Source: Vicinamibacterales bacterium (GTDB lineage Bacteria > Acidobacteriota > Vicinamibacteria > Vicinamibacterales > UBA8438). Taken from it: a stretch of DNA of 64,000 bases. Shown one piece after another: positions 27,050 to 38,316 of this stretch. The stretch covers positions 1 to 64,000 of the forward strand of contig CATQHX010000029.1 of assembly GCA_958296065.1 (NCBI GenBank), given 5' to 3'. The notes under the pieces are model-generated. The model had not been told where the DNA came from and ran no database searches. It saw only the letters and a list, made by a program, of their open reading frames with translations. The translations under genes were made by a program, and so were the position numbers. Position 1 is the first letter of the stretch; every line of letters begins with the position of its first letter.

Positions 27050-27526
27050 GGAACCCTCGTCCGAAACCGGCACCGAGACAGGTGCCCGTGCGTCCGCCGC
27101 GAACGGGCTCCGGAGTAGCCCGAAACCTGCGCTGACGGACGTATTCGTTTTATCACGTATCCACGGAACATCGGGCCGTTCAGTGGGTGGCCGCCGGATG
27201 CTGCGTTGCGCAAGCAGCACGGAATGCGACCCGGGACGGCCGCCGACAACAGGGCGTCGGCAAGCGGCTGGTGCGCTCCCAATCCGGAAGCGGCAGCCCC
27301 GGGAACCCGGAACCCGCCAGCGGGACGCTCCCGCCCGCACACCCGCAAGGTTGCGCCGGTCGGACCCGCCGACATAGAATTTGTCGGTGTCGGCGAGCCC
27401 CGGCTTGAGGGGTGGTATCGCCCACATCGGACACGGAAACACGACTCGAATCGCCCCGCACGGATTCCCCACGGAACACGCGGCGGGTCAGAGACAGCGT
27501 GACGCTGCACGAAAGGAGTCACGACG
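27050..27526. other. Intergenic region between the TonB receptor and cox operon
   Basis: This 477-bp divergent spacer has several short open frames in all phases but none with convincing codon character. It should hold the promoters of both flanking transcription units. One interrupted palindrome stands out and is listed separately. No RNA gene is recognised. Confidence 0.5.
27369..27387. promoter_or_regulatory. Palindromic operator candidate over a TAGAAT hexamer
   Basis: CCGACATAGAATTTGTCGG has 6-bp arms (CCGACA/TGTCGG) enclosing TAGAAT, which could be a -10 element for the cox operon about 140 bp upstream of its first start codon. A repressor binding the arms would cover the -10. Confidence 0.35.
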
Positions 27527-29344
27527 TTGGCTGACGTGACGACCACCGAGCAAGCCGCCCCGGCGGCGGACGCGCACGGGCACGAAGAGCACGCCCACGG
27601 CGACCACGGCCATCACGACCTCGGCTTCTGGCAGACCTACGTCTTCTCCGTCGATCACAAGGTGATCGGCATCCAGTACGCCGTGACCGGACTGCTCTTC
27701 CTGCTGTTCGGCTTCGTGCTGATGATGCTGATGCGCTGGCAGATCGCCTATCCGGGCGAGCCCATTCCGCTGATCGGCGAGTGGCTGGGCGACGAGCGGG
27801 CGCCCGGCGGCATCATGCTGCCGGAGTTCTACAACCAGCTCGGCGCCATGCACGGCACCATCATGGTGTTCCTCGGGGTCGTGCCGCTGGCCGTCGGCGG
27901 CTTCGGCAACTTCGTGCTGCCGCTGCAGATCGGTGCGCCGGACATGGCGTTCCCGAAGCTGAACATGGCCAGCTACTGGTCGTTCTTCGTCGGCGGCGTG
28001 GTGATGTTCGCCAGCTTCTTCGTGCCCGGCGGGGCGGCGAACTCGGGCTGGACCTCCTACGCGCCGCTGTCGGTCTTCGCCACCACCGGCCAGACGATGT
28101 GGCTCGTCGGGATGATCTTCCTGATCACGTCGTCGCTGCTCGGCTCGGTGAACTTCATCGTCACGACCATCCAGTTGCGCGCGCCGGGCCTGAGCTTCAT
28201 GCGCCTGCCGTTCTTCGTCTGGGCGCAGCTCGTCACCGCGTTCCTCCTGCTGCTCGCCTTCCCGCCGCTCGAGGCGGCCGGCGTGATGCAGTTGATGGAC
28301 CGCGTGGCGGGCACCAGCTTCTTCCTGCCGAGCGGCCTGGTCTACGCCGACGCGCCGTGGGAGGCGACCGGTGGCGGGAGCGTGCTGCTGTGGCAGCACC
28401 TGTTCTGGTTCCTGGCGCACCCCGAGGTCTACGTGCTGATCCTGCCGGCCCTGGGGATCGTCGGCGAGATCATCGCCAACAACACGCGCAAGCCGGTCTG
28501 GGGCTACCGCGTGCTGGTCTACTCGGTGGTGTTCCTCGGCTTCATGTCGTTCGTCGTCTGGGCGCACCACATGTTCCTGACCGGCATGGGGACGACGATG
28601 AGCTCGTTCTTCCAGACGACGACGATGATCATTTCGATTCCGTCGGTCGTCATCCTGTCGGCGCTGTTCATCACGCTCTACGGCGGGTCGATCCGCTTCA
28701 CGGTACCGATGCTCTTCGCCCTGGCCTTCCTGCCGATGTTCGGCATCGGAGGGCTGACCGGGCTGCCGCTGGGGCTTTCGGCGCCCGACATTCACCTGCA
28801 CGACACCTATTACGTCATCGGCCACTTCCACTACGTGGTCGCCCCGGGCACGCTGATGGCGCTGTTCGGCGGCATCTACTACTGGTTCCCGAAGGCGACC
28901 GGGCGGAAGATGAACGACTTCCTCGGCCGGGTCCATTTCTGGGGGTCGTTCATCTCGATCAACGTCGTCTTCATGCCCATGCTCATCCAGGGGCTGGCGG
29001 GCATGAACCGCCGGATGTACGACGGGGGCGAGCAGTACCTGATGAACGCGGACGTCCTGTGGCTGAACGAGGTGATCAGCATCGCGGCATGGGTGCTCGG
29101 CCTGTTCCAGTTGCCGTTCATCTACAACTTCTTCCGCAGCATCAAGCACGGCGAAAAGGTAGACGGCAACCCGTGGCAGGCCACGACCATCGAGTGGCAG
29201 GCGCCGTCGCCGCCGCCGCACGGCAACTTCTCGGCCCCGCCGGTGGCCCACCGGGGGCCGTACGAGTACAGCGTGCCGGGCGCGGCCCGCGACTTCCTGA
29301 TGCAGGGTGAACCCGATACGGCGGCCGAGCCGGCCAAGGTGTAG
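27527..29344 (+). CDS. ctaD: Cytochrome c oxidase subunit I
   Basis: This 605-residue catalytic subunit of an aa3-type haem-copper oxidase has about 12 transmembrane helices. Haem a and a3/CuB ligands are visible: [25 protein letters not shown], with the cross-linked His-Tyr pair and the proton-channel Glu of class A1; WAHHMF; and IGHFHYVV. Start TTG 27527 is chosen because AAAGGAG lies exactly 8 bases upstream; the in-frame GTG at 27536 is too far from it. The first ~30 residues are His-rich ([14 protein letters not shown]), which could bind metal. It reduces O2 to water while pumping protons. Confidence 0.96.
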   Translation: MADVTTTEQAAPAADAHGHEEHAHGDHGHHDLGFWQTYVFSVDHKVIGIQYAVTGLLFLLFGFVLMMLMRWQIAYPGEPIPLIGEWLGDERAPGGIMLPEFYNQLGAMHGTIMVFLGVVPLAVGGFGNFVLPLQIGAPDMAFPKLNMASYWSFFVGGVVMFASFFVPGGAANSGWTSYAPLSVFATTGQTMWLVGMIFLITSSLLGSVNFIVTTIQLRAPGLSFMRLPFFVWAQLVTAFLLLLAFPPLEAAGVMQLMDRVAGTSFFLPSGLVYADAPWEATGGGSVLLWQHLFWFLAHPEVYVLILPALGIVGEIIANNTRKPVWGYRVLVYSVVFLGFMSFVVWAHHMFLTGMGTTMSSFFQTTTMIISIPSVVILSALFITLYGGSIRFTVPMLFALAFLPMFGIGGLTGLPLGLSAPDIHLHDTYYVIGHFHYVVAPGTLMALFGGIYYWFPKATGRKMNDFLGRVHFWGSFISINVVFMPMLIQGLAGMNRRMYDGGEQYLMNADVLWLNEVISIAAWVLGLFQLPFIYNFFRSIKHGEKVDGNPWQATTIEWQAPSPPPHGNFSAPPVAHRGPYEYSVPGAARDFLMQGEPDTAAEPAKV

Positions 29345-29352
29345 CGAACGTC

Positions 29353-29943
29353 ATGGACATTCCGTACATCGTCGAAGAACGGGCCGATACCGGGCTCAAC
29401 AACGTCAAGCTCGGCATCTGGCTCTTCCTGGCGTCCGAGGTCATGCTCTTCGGCGCGCTCTTCTCCTCCTACGTGCTGCTGCGCCTGATGGCGGTCGAGT
29501 GGCCGTTCGGGGTGGACGTGCTGAACGTCCCGCTCGGCACGTTCAACACCGCCGTGCTGATCGGGTCGAGCGTCACGATGGTCATGGCCTACGCGTCGCT
29601 CAAGATGGACGACTTCGGCCGCTTCAGGATGTGGCTGGCCGCGACGATCGGCCTGTCGCTGCTCTTCATGGTCGTCAAGGGGTTCGAGTACAACCACGAG
29701 TTCGACATCGGCAACTTCCCGTGGACGAGCACCTACCTGGCGATCTACTTCACGATGACCGGCCTGCACGCGCTGCACATCATCGGCGGCGTCGTCGTGA
29801 ACACGTATCTGCTCTTCCCGGGCTCGAAGATGTGGACGACGAACAAGGCACAGTTCACCAACCGGGTAGAGGCGGCCGGCCTCTACTGGCACTTCGTCGA
29901 CCTGGTGTGGATCTTCCTGTTCCCGGTGCTCTACCTGCTGTAG
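29353..29943 (+). CDS. ctaE: Cytochrome c oxidase subunit III
   Basis: This 196-residue membrane protein has five hydrophobic helices, the short form. Landmarks are [35 protein letters not shown] and the terminal [20 protein letters not shown]. It stabilises subunit I and proton uptake. It starts 8 bp after ctaD. Confidence 0.94.
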   Translation: MDIPYIVEERADTGLNNVKLGIWLFLASEVMLFGALFSSYVLLRLMAVEWPFGVDVLNVPLGTFNTAVLIGSSVTMVMAYASLKMDDFGRFRMWLAATIGLSLLFMVVKGFEYNHEFDIGNFPWTSTYLAIYFTMTGLHALHIIGGVVVNTYLLFPGSKMWTTNKAQFTNRVEAAGLYWHFVDLVWIFLFPVLYLL

Positions 29944-29985
29944 GGCGGCAGGCGCCGAACGCATGACATCGGAGACGAGAGCATC

Positions 29986-30333
29986 ATGAGCGAAGACGTT
30001 CAGGCACACATCAAGACGTACATGAAGGTCGGCGGCGCGCTGGCGGTGTTGACCGCGCTGACCGTGATCGTGTCGTACATCGACTTCTGGGGCGTGCCGT
30101 TCGCGGTGTTCGTGGCCCTCGTCATCGCGGCGACCAAGGGCTCGCTGGTGGTCAGCTTCTTCATGCACCTCATCGAGGAGAAGAAGATGATCCTGGCGAC
30201 GCTCGTACTCACGGTCTTCTTCTTCATCGTGCTGATCTTCCTGCCGCTGCTCGGGCACGCGGACCGGCACGGCGAGTACTACACCCTCCCGAACGCCAAC
30301 GCGCCCACCGCCGCACCGGCCGCCGGGCATTAG
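29986..30333 (+). CDS. Cytochrome c oxidase subunit IV-type protein
   Basis: This 115-residue protein has three hydrophobic helices. The pattern of VVSFFMHLIEEKKMILATLVLTVFFF matches the prokaryotic cytochrome c oxidase subunit IV (CtaF/CyoD-like) group. It lies between subunit III and two small membrane proteins in the cox operon and ends in an Ala/Pro-rich tail. Confidence 0.85.
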   Translation: MSEDVQAHIKTYMKVGGALAVLTALTVIVSYIDFWGVPFAVFVALVIAATKGSLVVSFFMHLIEEKKMILATLVLTVFFFIVLIFLPLLGHADRHGEYYTLPNANAPTAAPAAGH

Positions 30334-30355
30334 CCGAGTCGCGAGAGAACAGCGC

Positions 30356-30565
30356 ATGTCGCTCCGGGCCATTCACATCGTGTTCATCGCAGCGTCGATC
30401 CTGCTGGCGGCGTTCACGACGTTCTGGGGTGTGGCGATGTTCATGACCGAGCGGGGGAGCGTCGGGCACCTGGCGTTCGCCGGCGGGTCGCTGTGCGCGG
30501 TCGTCGGGATGGCGCTCTACGCGGTGAAGTTCGTCCGGAAGACCCGCGAGATCGGAATGCACTGA
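30356..30565 (+). CDS. Small two-span membrane protein in the cox operon
   Basis: This 69-residue protein has two hydrophobic helices (IVFIAASILLAAFTTFWGVAMF and LAFAGGSLCAVVGMALYAVKF) and a basic C-terminus. I do not recognise a named family. Position inside the operon, 22 bp after the subunit IV-type gene, suggests a structural or assembly role in the oxidase. Confidence 0.7.
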   Translation: MSLRAIHIVFIAASILLAAFTTFWGVAMFMTERGSVGHLAFAGGSLCAVVGMALYAVKFVRKTREIGMH

Positions 30566-30599
30566 TCGCGATGCGGGTCGACGAGCAGGGAGCAGGCTG

Positions 30600-30893
30600 A
30601 TGACACGAACCGGTACCCGGGCCACGCGCGTGATTACAATTGCGGCGCTGGTGTTCGTCCTCGCGCCCGCCGTCGCGTGGGCGTGCCCGATCTGTTTCGG
30701 AGCCGACCCCGACTCCGCCACCGGCCGCAGCGTGAACTGGGCGGTCCTGACGCTGCTCGGGGTCACCGGTGGAGTGCTGAGCGGCTTCGTCGGCTTCTTC
30801 TTTCATCTGTTGAAGCGTTCCCGGCAGGTCCTGGGGAACGATGCGGCGTTCGAGGCCGCCGTGCGGCGCGGTCAGCCCGGAGGGGAATCGTAG
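30600..30893 (+). CDS. Small exported/anchored protein with CPICFG motif in the cox operon
   Basis: This 97-residue protein has a signal-peptide-like helix (VITIAALVFVLAPAVAWA) followed directly by CPICFGADPDSATGRSVNWA, then a second hydrophobic helix and a basic tail. A CxxC-type pair at the probable N-terminus of the mature domain could bind copper or haem or be redox-active. It is separated from subunit II by no bases: its stop abuts the next ATG. Function unknown; oxidase assembly is a reasonable guess. Confidence 0.7.
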   Translation: MTRTGTRATRVITIAALVFVLAPAVAWACPICFGADPDSATGRSVNWAVLTLLGVTGGVLSGFVGFFFHLLKRSRQVLGNDAAFEAAVRRGQPGGES

Positions 30894-31640
30894 ATGGGTG
30901 AACTACTTGGATTGCCGATCCAGGCGTCGGAGCACGCCCCCGAGATCGACGAGATGATCATTCTGATCCACTGGCTGATGGCGGTGCTGTTCGTCGGCTG
31001 GGGGACCTTCTACGTTTATACCCTGATTCGATTCCGGGCGAGCGCCAATCCGAAGGCGAACTACACCGGCGTCACCAGCCACACGTCGAGCTACCTGGAG
31101 ATCGGCGTGGCGGTGATCGAGGCGGTGCTGCTGATCGGCTTCGCCGTCCCCGCGTGGGCGCACCGGGTGAACGACATCCCCCCGGAGGAAGAGGCGACCG
31201 TCGTCAACGTAATCGGCAAGCAGTTCGAGTGGATCTCGCACTACCCGGGCGCGGACGGCCGGTTCGGCCGGCGCGACATCAGCCTGATCACGCCGACCAA
31301 CAACATCGGGCTCGACCGCAGCGACCCGGCCGGCGCCGACGACATCGTGTCGATCAACCAGTTGAACCTGCCACTCAACAAGCCGGTCATCGTCTACCTG
31401 TCGTCGCAGGACGTCATCCACAGCTTCGGCATCGCCGAGATGCGCGTGAAGCAGGACGCGGTGCCGGGCCTGCAGATCCCGGTCTGGTGGGTACCCAACG
31501 TCCTCGGCCAGTTCGAGGTCAACTGCTCGCAGCTCTGCGGCCTCGGCCACTACCGGATGCGCGGCTTCGTGACGATCATGGAGCAGGACGAGTACGACGC
31601 CTGGCTCGACGAAGAGGCGTCGTTCCTTACGGGCAACTAA
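30894..31640 (+). CDS. ctaC: Cytochrome c oxidase subunit II
   Basis: This 248-residue protein has two N-terminal transmembrane helices and a periplasmic cupredoxin domain. The CuA site is complete: the first His in DVIHSFGIAEM, then CSQLCGLGHYRM giving the CxxxCxxxHxxM set. No fused cytochrome c domain is present. It is the last gene of the cluster, whereas subunit II usually comes first. It accepts electrons from cytochrome c for subunit I. Confidence 0.94.
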   Translation: MGELLGLPIQASEHAPEIDEMIILIHWLMAVLFVGWGTFYVYTLIRFRASANPKANYTGVTSHTSSYLEIGVAVIEAVLLIGFAVPAWAHRVNDIPPEEEATVVNVIGKQFEWISHYPGADGRFGRRDISLITPTNNIGLDRSDPAGADDIVSINQLNLPLNKPVIVYLSSQDVIHSFGIAEMRVKQDAVPGLQIPVWWVPNVLGQFEVNCSQLCGLGHYRMRGFVTIMEQDEYDAWLDEEASFLTGN

Positions 31641-31875
31641 CCCGACAATCGTCGCCCGCGGCTCCGATTGCCGCCCAACCGAGCCTGCCTGGAGGGTGTG
31701 CGCCGTTCCAAGGCGCGGACCTTTCACGGGCCTGCGCGTTCAGGATGTCTCTCGGCAGACGGACCACGTCGTCCTTGCGCGCAGAGTCCGGAAACAGCCG
31801 TTCATGGATCCGGACGGCCGCGCCTCCGACGACGTACACGCTGGCCCGCACTCCAGCCCTCGGCAGCCAGCGGCA

Positions 31876-32424
31876 TCATCGGTCGTCGGCGGCAATCGCC
31901 TCCCGGAGCTCGGCGACGATCTCCTCCATTCGGTCGCCCGCCTCGGCCACGTCCTGCAAGGCAATTCTCGCCGCCGCGTCGATGCGCTGCTGGAACGGAC
32001 CAATCGGCAGCGCCCGCCTCGCCGCCTCGATCATCATCCGGAGCGTCTCGAGGCGAAGCTGCTGGTAGCGCTGGTGCTCCGGGGTGCTCAGCTCCAGCGG
32101 CAGGGCGGGTGACTGCTCAACCGGAGATTCCGGAACCGGATCCATACCGGACGGTGCCCCGCCCACGGATGGCTCGCCGGTCGGCGGGACGTCGACGGGC
32201 GAATCGGCGGCCTCGGGTACCGCAACCTGCGACGCGGCATCGTCTGCCCCGACGGCCGGGGCGTCGGCTCGGCTGCAAGCAACACCCCCGGCACCGGCCG
32301 CTGCTGTCACAACGACCAACCCCGCCAGCATCACGCGGCGCGCCCCATGCCACACGAGCGCCACGCTGCGAAGCGCGGTCCGCGCCGGAGCGTCCTGCAC
32401 GACCCGCGCCCTTGCTGCTTCCAT
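31876..32424 (-). CDS. Probable lipoprotein of unknown function
   Basis: The frame encodes a hydrophobic segment ending in a lipobox-like GGVAC (MLAGLVVVTAAAGAGGVAC). An Asp/Pro/Ser-rich linker follows, then a C-terminal helical domain (HQRYQQLRLETLRMMIEAARR, then RMEEIVAELREAIAAD). The start is uncertain: ATG 32424 lies 10 bp after the DsbA-like gene with GAGGCGG before it, but GTG 32355 or ATG 32331 would place the lipobox at a more usual distance. It is convergent with the cox operon. The 235 bp between them (31641-31875) contain nothing I recognise. Confidence 0.5.
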   Translation of the reverse strand: MEAARARVVQDAPARTALRSVALVWHGARRVMLAGLVVVTAAAGAGGVACSRADAPAVGADDAASQVAVPEAADSPVDVPPTGEPSVGGAPSGMDPVPESPVEQSPALPLELSTPEHQRYQQLRLETLRMMIEAARRALPIGPFQQRIDAAARIALQDVAEAGDRMEEIVAELREAIAADDR

Positions 32425-32434
32425 CCGCCTCGGA

Positions 32435-33472
32435 CTACTGCCCCGCCGCGGCCAGCTCCTCGCGGACGATCTCGACGAACGTCGCGTAGGGCGCCGCACC
32501 CAGCACCGCCCGTCCGTTCAGGAACAGCGTCGGCGTCGACGAGACGCCGTAGCTCATTCCGATGCGCATGTCGCGATCCACGGTCGCAGCGTGCCGGCCG
32601 CTGTCGAGACACGCGTTGAACGCGTCCGGATCGAGCCCGAGATCCGCCGCGTAGCCCTTCAGCTCGTCCACGCCAAGCTGCCCCTGGCTGGCGAACATCG
32701 TATCGTGCAGCTCCCAGAAGCGGCCCTGTTCGTGCGCGCAGTTGCCCGCCTCGGCCGCCTTGAACGCGTCGGGATGGCTCGGCAGCGGATAGTCCTTGTA
32801 GACGAACCGGATCTGGCCCTCGAACTGCTCCATCAGCCGCTCGACGGTCTCGGTGGCCCGCCTGCAGTACGGACAGTCGAAGTCGGAGAACTCGATGAGC
32901 TCGACCGGCGCGGTATCCGGCCCGCGCGCCGGATCCTCGGCCAGCACCTCGACGCCGTGCCGCGGGGGCTCCAGCGTCACCGACACGTCGTCGGCCATCG
33001 CCCGCAGCTCGTTCATGTAGGAGTGCAGCGCCTGGAGCGGTCGCTGCTGGTCGAGTACGGCGCGGATCTCGGGACGCATCTGATCCAATGTCCGCCCCGG
33101 AAAGCGATCCCTGTTCCGCTCGTAGATCAGATCGATCTCCGCGTCGGTAACTTCGATCATCCGCTCCGGCAGCTCGGTCTCCAGAAGCTCGTCCCGGGTC
33201 AGGCCACGCGCCGCCGCCGCGCGTTCGACGAGACGCTCGCCGACGACGATGTCGAGCGCCCGCCGCCGCGCGTCGTACAGATCCTGGAGCATCCGCAGCC
33301 GCGACGAAGCGTCGTTGCGTCGCCACGCGTCCTCGAGCTCCGCAAAGGTCACCGCGGCATCGCCGATACGGGCCACCACGGTATCGTTCTGCTGCTGCGC
33401 ACCCGCCGGCACCGGTGCCAGGGACAGGCCGAGAACCGCCGTCGCCAATAGCCAAGTGGTTCTTGAAAGCAT
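32435..33472 (-). CDS. SurA-N-like / DsbA thioredoxin-fold fusion protein
   Basis: The 345-residue exported protein has a signal peptide cut near PAGAQQQ. Residues ~30-160 resemble the helical N-terminal domain of SurA/PpiC chaperones (VVARIGDAAVTFAELEDAW). Residues ~185-345 are a DsbA-type thioredoxin fold with active site Cys200-Pro-Tyr-Cys203 (FSDFDCPYCRRA) and the cis-Pro loop GVSSTPTLFLNG. It probably introduces or rearranges disulfides in periplasmic proteins, with the N-terminal part holding clients. It is divergent from the FAD-oxidase gene. Confidence 0.85.
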   Translation of the reverse strand: MLSRTTWLLATAVLGLSLAPVPAGAQQQNDTVVARIGDAAVTFAELEDAWRRNDASSRLRMLQDLYDARRRALDIVVGERLVERAAAARGLTRDELLETELPERMIEVTDAEIDLIYERNRDRFPGRTLDQMRPEIRAVLDQQRPLQALHSYMNELRAMADDVSVTLEPPRHGVEVLAEDPARGPDTAPVELIEFSDFDCPYCRRATETVERLMEQFEGQIRFVYKDYPLPSHPDAFKAAEAGNCAHEQGRFWELHDTMFASQGQLGVDELKGYAADLGLDPDAFNACLDSGRHAATVDRDMRIGMSYGVSSTPTLFLNGRAVLGAAPYATFVEIVREELAAAGQ

Positions 33473-33522
33473 AGGGAGTGCACTGTACCACCGTTTCCCG
33501 CGCAGACCGCGCCGGCCGGGCC

Positions 33523-33528
33523 TATAAT
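33523..33528 (+). promoter_or_regulatory. Consensus -10 TATAAT, leaderless start
   Basis: TATAAT ends 9 nt before the ATG of the FAD-linked oxidase at 33538. The spacer cccgccgcg has no ribosome-binding sequence. Transcription would begin within a few bases of the start codon. No clear -35 hexamer is seen. Confidence 0.55.
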
Positions 33529-33537
33529 CCCGCCGCG

Positions 33538-35157
33538 ATGCCTTCTCATCGGATCCGGGCGCGCCCACCCCGCGGCCGAGTCGTCGACCCCGATGTCCGG
33601 ACGGATGCGGAGACGGTTTCGGCGGTCCTGGAGGACGCGGCGCACTATCCCGGCGGCCACGCGGCCGGGGTGGCACGGCCTGCCACCGAGGCCGACGTCG
33701 CCGCCCTTGTCGAGACGGCATCGCGGGTGCTGCCCATCGGCGCACAGTCGTCGTTGACCGGCGGGGCAACGCCGATGGGCGACGTGGTCCTCGATCTGCA
33801 GCGGTTCGACCGCATCGCCTCCATCCGGGACCGCGAGGTGGTGACCCAACCGGGCGTCCCTGTAGGCGTGCTGCAGGCAGCCTTGGCGCGGGACGGCCGA
33901 TTCTACCCGCCGGCGCCAACTTTCGAGGGTGCCTGCGTCGGCGGCGTCGTCGCCACCAACGCCGCGGGAGCGGCCACGTTCAAGTACGGGACGACGCGCG
34001 ATTGGGTACGGCGGCTGACGGTGGTCCTGGCGGGGGGGGAGGTCCTCGATCTGGCCCGGGGGGAAACGACGGCCCATCCCGACGGCCATTTCGAGATCGT
34101 CACAAGCGAAGCAGCGATTCGTGTGCCGGTGCCCACGTACCGCATGCCGGACGTGCCGAAGTGCTCGGCCGGCTACTTCGCCGCGCCCGGCATGGATCTC
34201 ATCGACTTGTTCATCGGCTCGGAGGGCACGCTGGGTATCGTCACCGAGGTGACGTTCGCTGTCGTGGGGCCCGCGCCGCGGGTGGCGATGGTCTGGATTC
34301 CGCTTCCGAGCGAACGGGCCGCGACCGAAGTCACGGGAACCCTCAGGGCCGCCGCCCATGACGCTCGGCGCCACGGGACGGCACGCGGCGTGGACGTGGC
34401 CGCTGTCGAACATCTCGACGCGCGCAGCCTGGCCATCGTGCGGGAGGACGGCGCGGCGCGGCGGCACCAGGTGACGACGCCGAACGACGCGCGCGCGGCC
34501 CTGCTGGCACAGGTCGAGTTGCCGGCCAATGCCGTTTCGTCTCCCGAGGCGGCCTACCGCGAGATCGGAAACGCCCTCGCCGACGATGCGCCCGACACGC
34601 CGCTCGTACGGCTGTGCCGGCTGCTCGCCAACGCCGGGGTGCTGGATAGGGCCGAGATCGCGCTTCCCGGCGACCGGCGGCAGGCGCACCTGACCGCGGT
34701 GCGCGAGGCCGTGCCCGAGGGCGTCAACCGCCGGGTCGGCGAGGTGAAGCGCCGGCAGCAGGCCGCTATCGAGAAGACTGCCGCCGATATGATCGTGCCG
34801 TTCGAGCGCTTCGACGAGAGCCTCGCGCTCTTTCGTCGCGCGTTCGATTCGCGCGACCTCGACTATGCCATCTGGGGCCACATCTCGGACGGCAACGTCC
34901 ACCCGAACGTGATCCCGGCTACGATGGAGGATGTAGTCCGCGGCAAGCAGGCCATCCTCGAGTGCGGACGCGAGATCGTCCGGCTCGGGGGCTGCCCCCT
35001 CGCGGAGCACGGGGTAGGGCGCAATCCCGTGAAGCAGGCCCTGCTGCGCCAATTGTACGGCCCGCAGGGGGTCGCCGAGATGCGTGCCGTGAAGGCCGCC
35101 CTCGATCCGCACGGGAAGCTGGCGCCCGGCGTTCTCTTCCCGGTGGAAGAGAGCTGA
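33538..35157 (+). CDS. FAD-linked oxidase (GlcD/D-lactate dehydrogenase type)
   Basis: This 539-residue PCMH-type flavoprotein has an FAD-binding domain near residues 45-230 (LPIGAQSSLTGGATP, PPAPTFEGACVGGVVATNAAG, LFIGSEGTLGIVTEVTF). The C-terminal substrate domain follows (WGHISDGNVHPNVIP, with metal/substrate histidines, and CPLAEHGVGRNPVK). Such enzymes oxidise 2-hydroxyacids such as glycolate or D-lactate and pass electrons to quinone or cytochrome. Exact substrate unknown. No GlcE/GlcF partners are adjacent. Confidence 0.88.
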   Translation: MPSHRIRARPPRGRVVDPDVRTDAETVSAVLEDAAHYPGGHAAGVARPATEADVAALVETASRVLPIGAQSSLTGGATPMGDVVLDLQRFDRIASIRDREVVTQPGVPVGVLQAALARDGRFYPPAPTFEGACVGGVVATNAAGAATFKYGTTRDWVRRLTVVLAGGEVLDLARGETTAHPDGHFEIVTSEAAIRVPVPTYRMPDVPKCSAGYFAAPGMDLIDLFIGSEGTLGIVTEVTFAVVGPAPRVAMVWIPLPSERAATEVTGTLRAAAHDARRHGTARGVDVAAVEHLDARSLAIVREDGAARRHQVTTPNDARAALLAQVELPANAVSSPEAAYREIGNALADDAPDTPLVRLCRLLANAGVLDRAEIALPGDRRQAHLTAVREAVPEGVNRRVGEVKRRQQAAIEKTAADMIVPFERFDESLALFRRAFDSRDLDYAIWGHISDGNVHPNVIPATMEDVVRGKQAILECGREIVRLGGCPLAEHGVGRNPVKQALLRQLYGPQGVAEMRAVKAALDPHGKLAPGVLFPVEES

Positions 35158-35177
35158 TCGAGACCCGGAGTGATCCG

Positions 35178-35567
35178 ATGGGCTGGTTTTTCGTCAACTG
35201 GCTGACCACGGCGGTCGCCCTTGGTGCCGTCGCCTGGATCCTGCCCGGCGTGACGATCGTGTCACTGCCGGCTCTCGCCGTGGCGGCGATCGTGTTGGGC
35301 ATCGTCAACGCGATCGTCAAGCCGGTGCTCGTTCTCCTGACGCTGCCGCTGACGGTCATGACGCTCGGTATCTTCTATCTCATCGTCAACGGGATGGCCT
35401 TCGCGCTGGCCGCGTGGATCGTCCCCGGCTTCGAGGTCCGGTCGCTGGGGTGGGCGATGCTCGGGGCGGCGCTGGTCGGGCTGGTGTCGATGTGCATCGG
35501 CGCCTTCCGCCAGCCGACCCATCGACGGCGGATCGACGTCATCGACGTGACGGCGCGCCGGGAATGA
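35178..35567 (+). CDS. Phage-holin-4-like small membrane protein (PF04020 type)
   Basis: This 129-residue protein has four hydrophobic helices. Family signature: IVLGIVNAIVKPVLVLLTLPLTVMTLGIFYLIVNG. Despite the family name, it is a common chromosomal membrane protein of unknown role. ATG 35178 has CGGAG upstream. It ends 13 bp from the convergent P-type ATPase stop. Confidence 0.85.
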   Translation: MGWFFVNWLTTAVALGAVAWILPGVTIVSLPALAVAAIVLGIVNAIVKPVLVLLTLPLTVMTLGIFYLIVNGMAFALAAWIVPGFEVRSLGWAMLGAALVGLVSMCIGAFRQPTHRRRIDVIDVTARRE

Positions 35568-35580
35568 CCGGCCGGAGCGA

Positions 35581-38187
<2,607 letters not shown>

Positions 38188-38316
38188 GGCCACTCCTACC
38201 CGGAGGAACAGGACTGCATGAGACTCGATGATAGCCGCAGGAACGACAGGGGTCGGTCACCCCCCGCGTCCCTGGCAGAGGTGTACATCAGTTCCTGCGG
38301 CGGCCGGGAACGAGCC

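Noticed and set aside
31627..31851. Minus-strand 74-codon frame (MRASVYVVGGAAVRIHERLF) between ctaC and the lipoprotein gene
   Set aside because: No family recognised, no ribosome site, and it overlaps the end of ctaC; it could be a decayed gene but the evidence is too thin.
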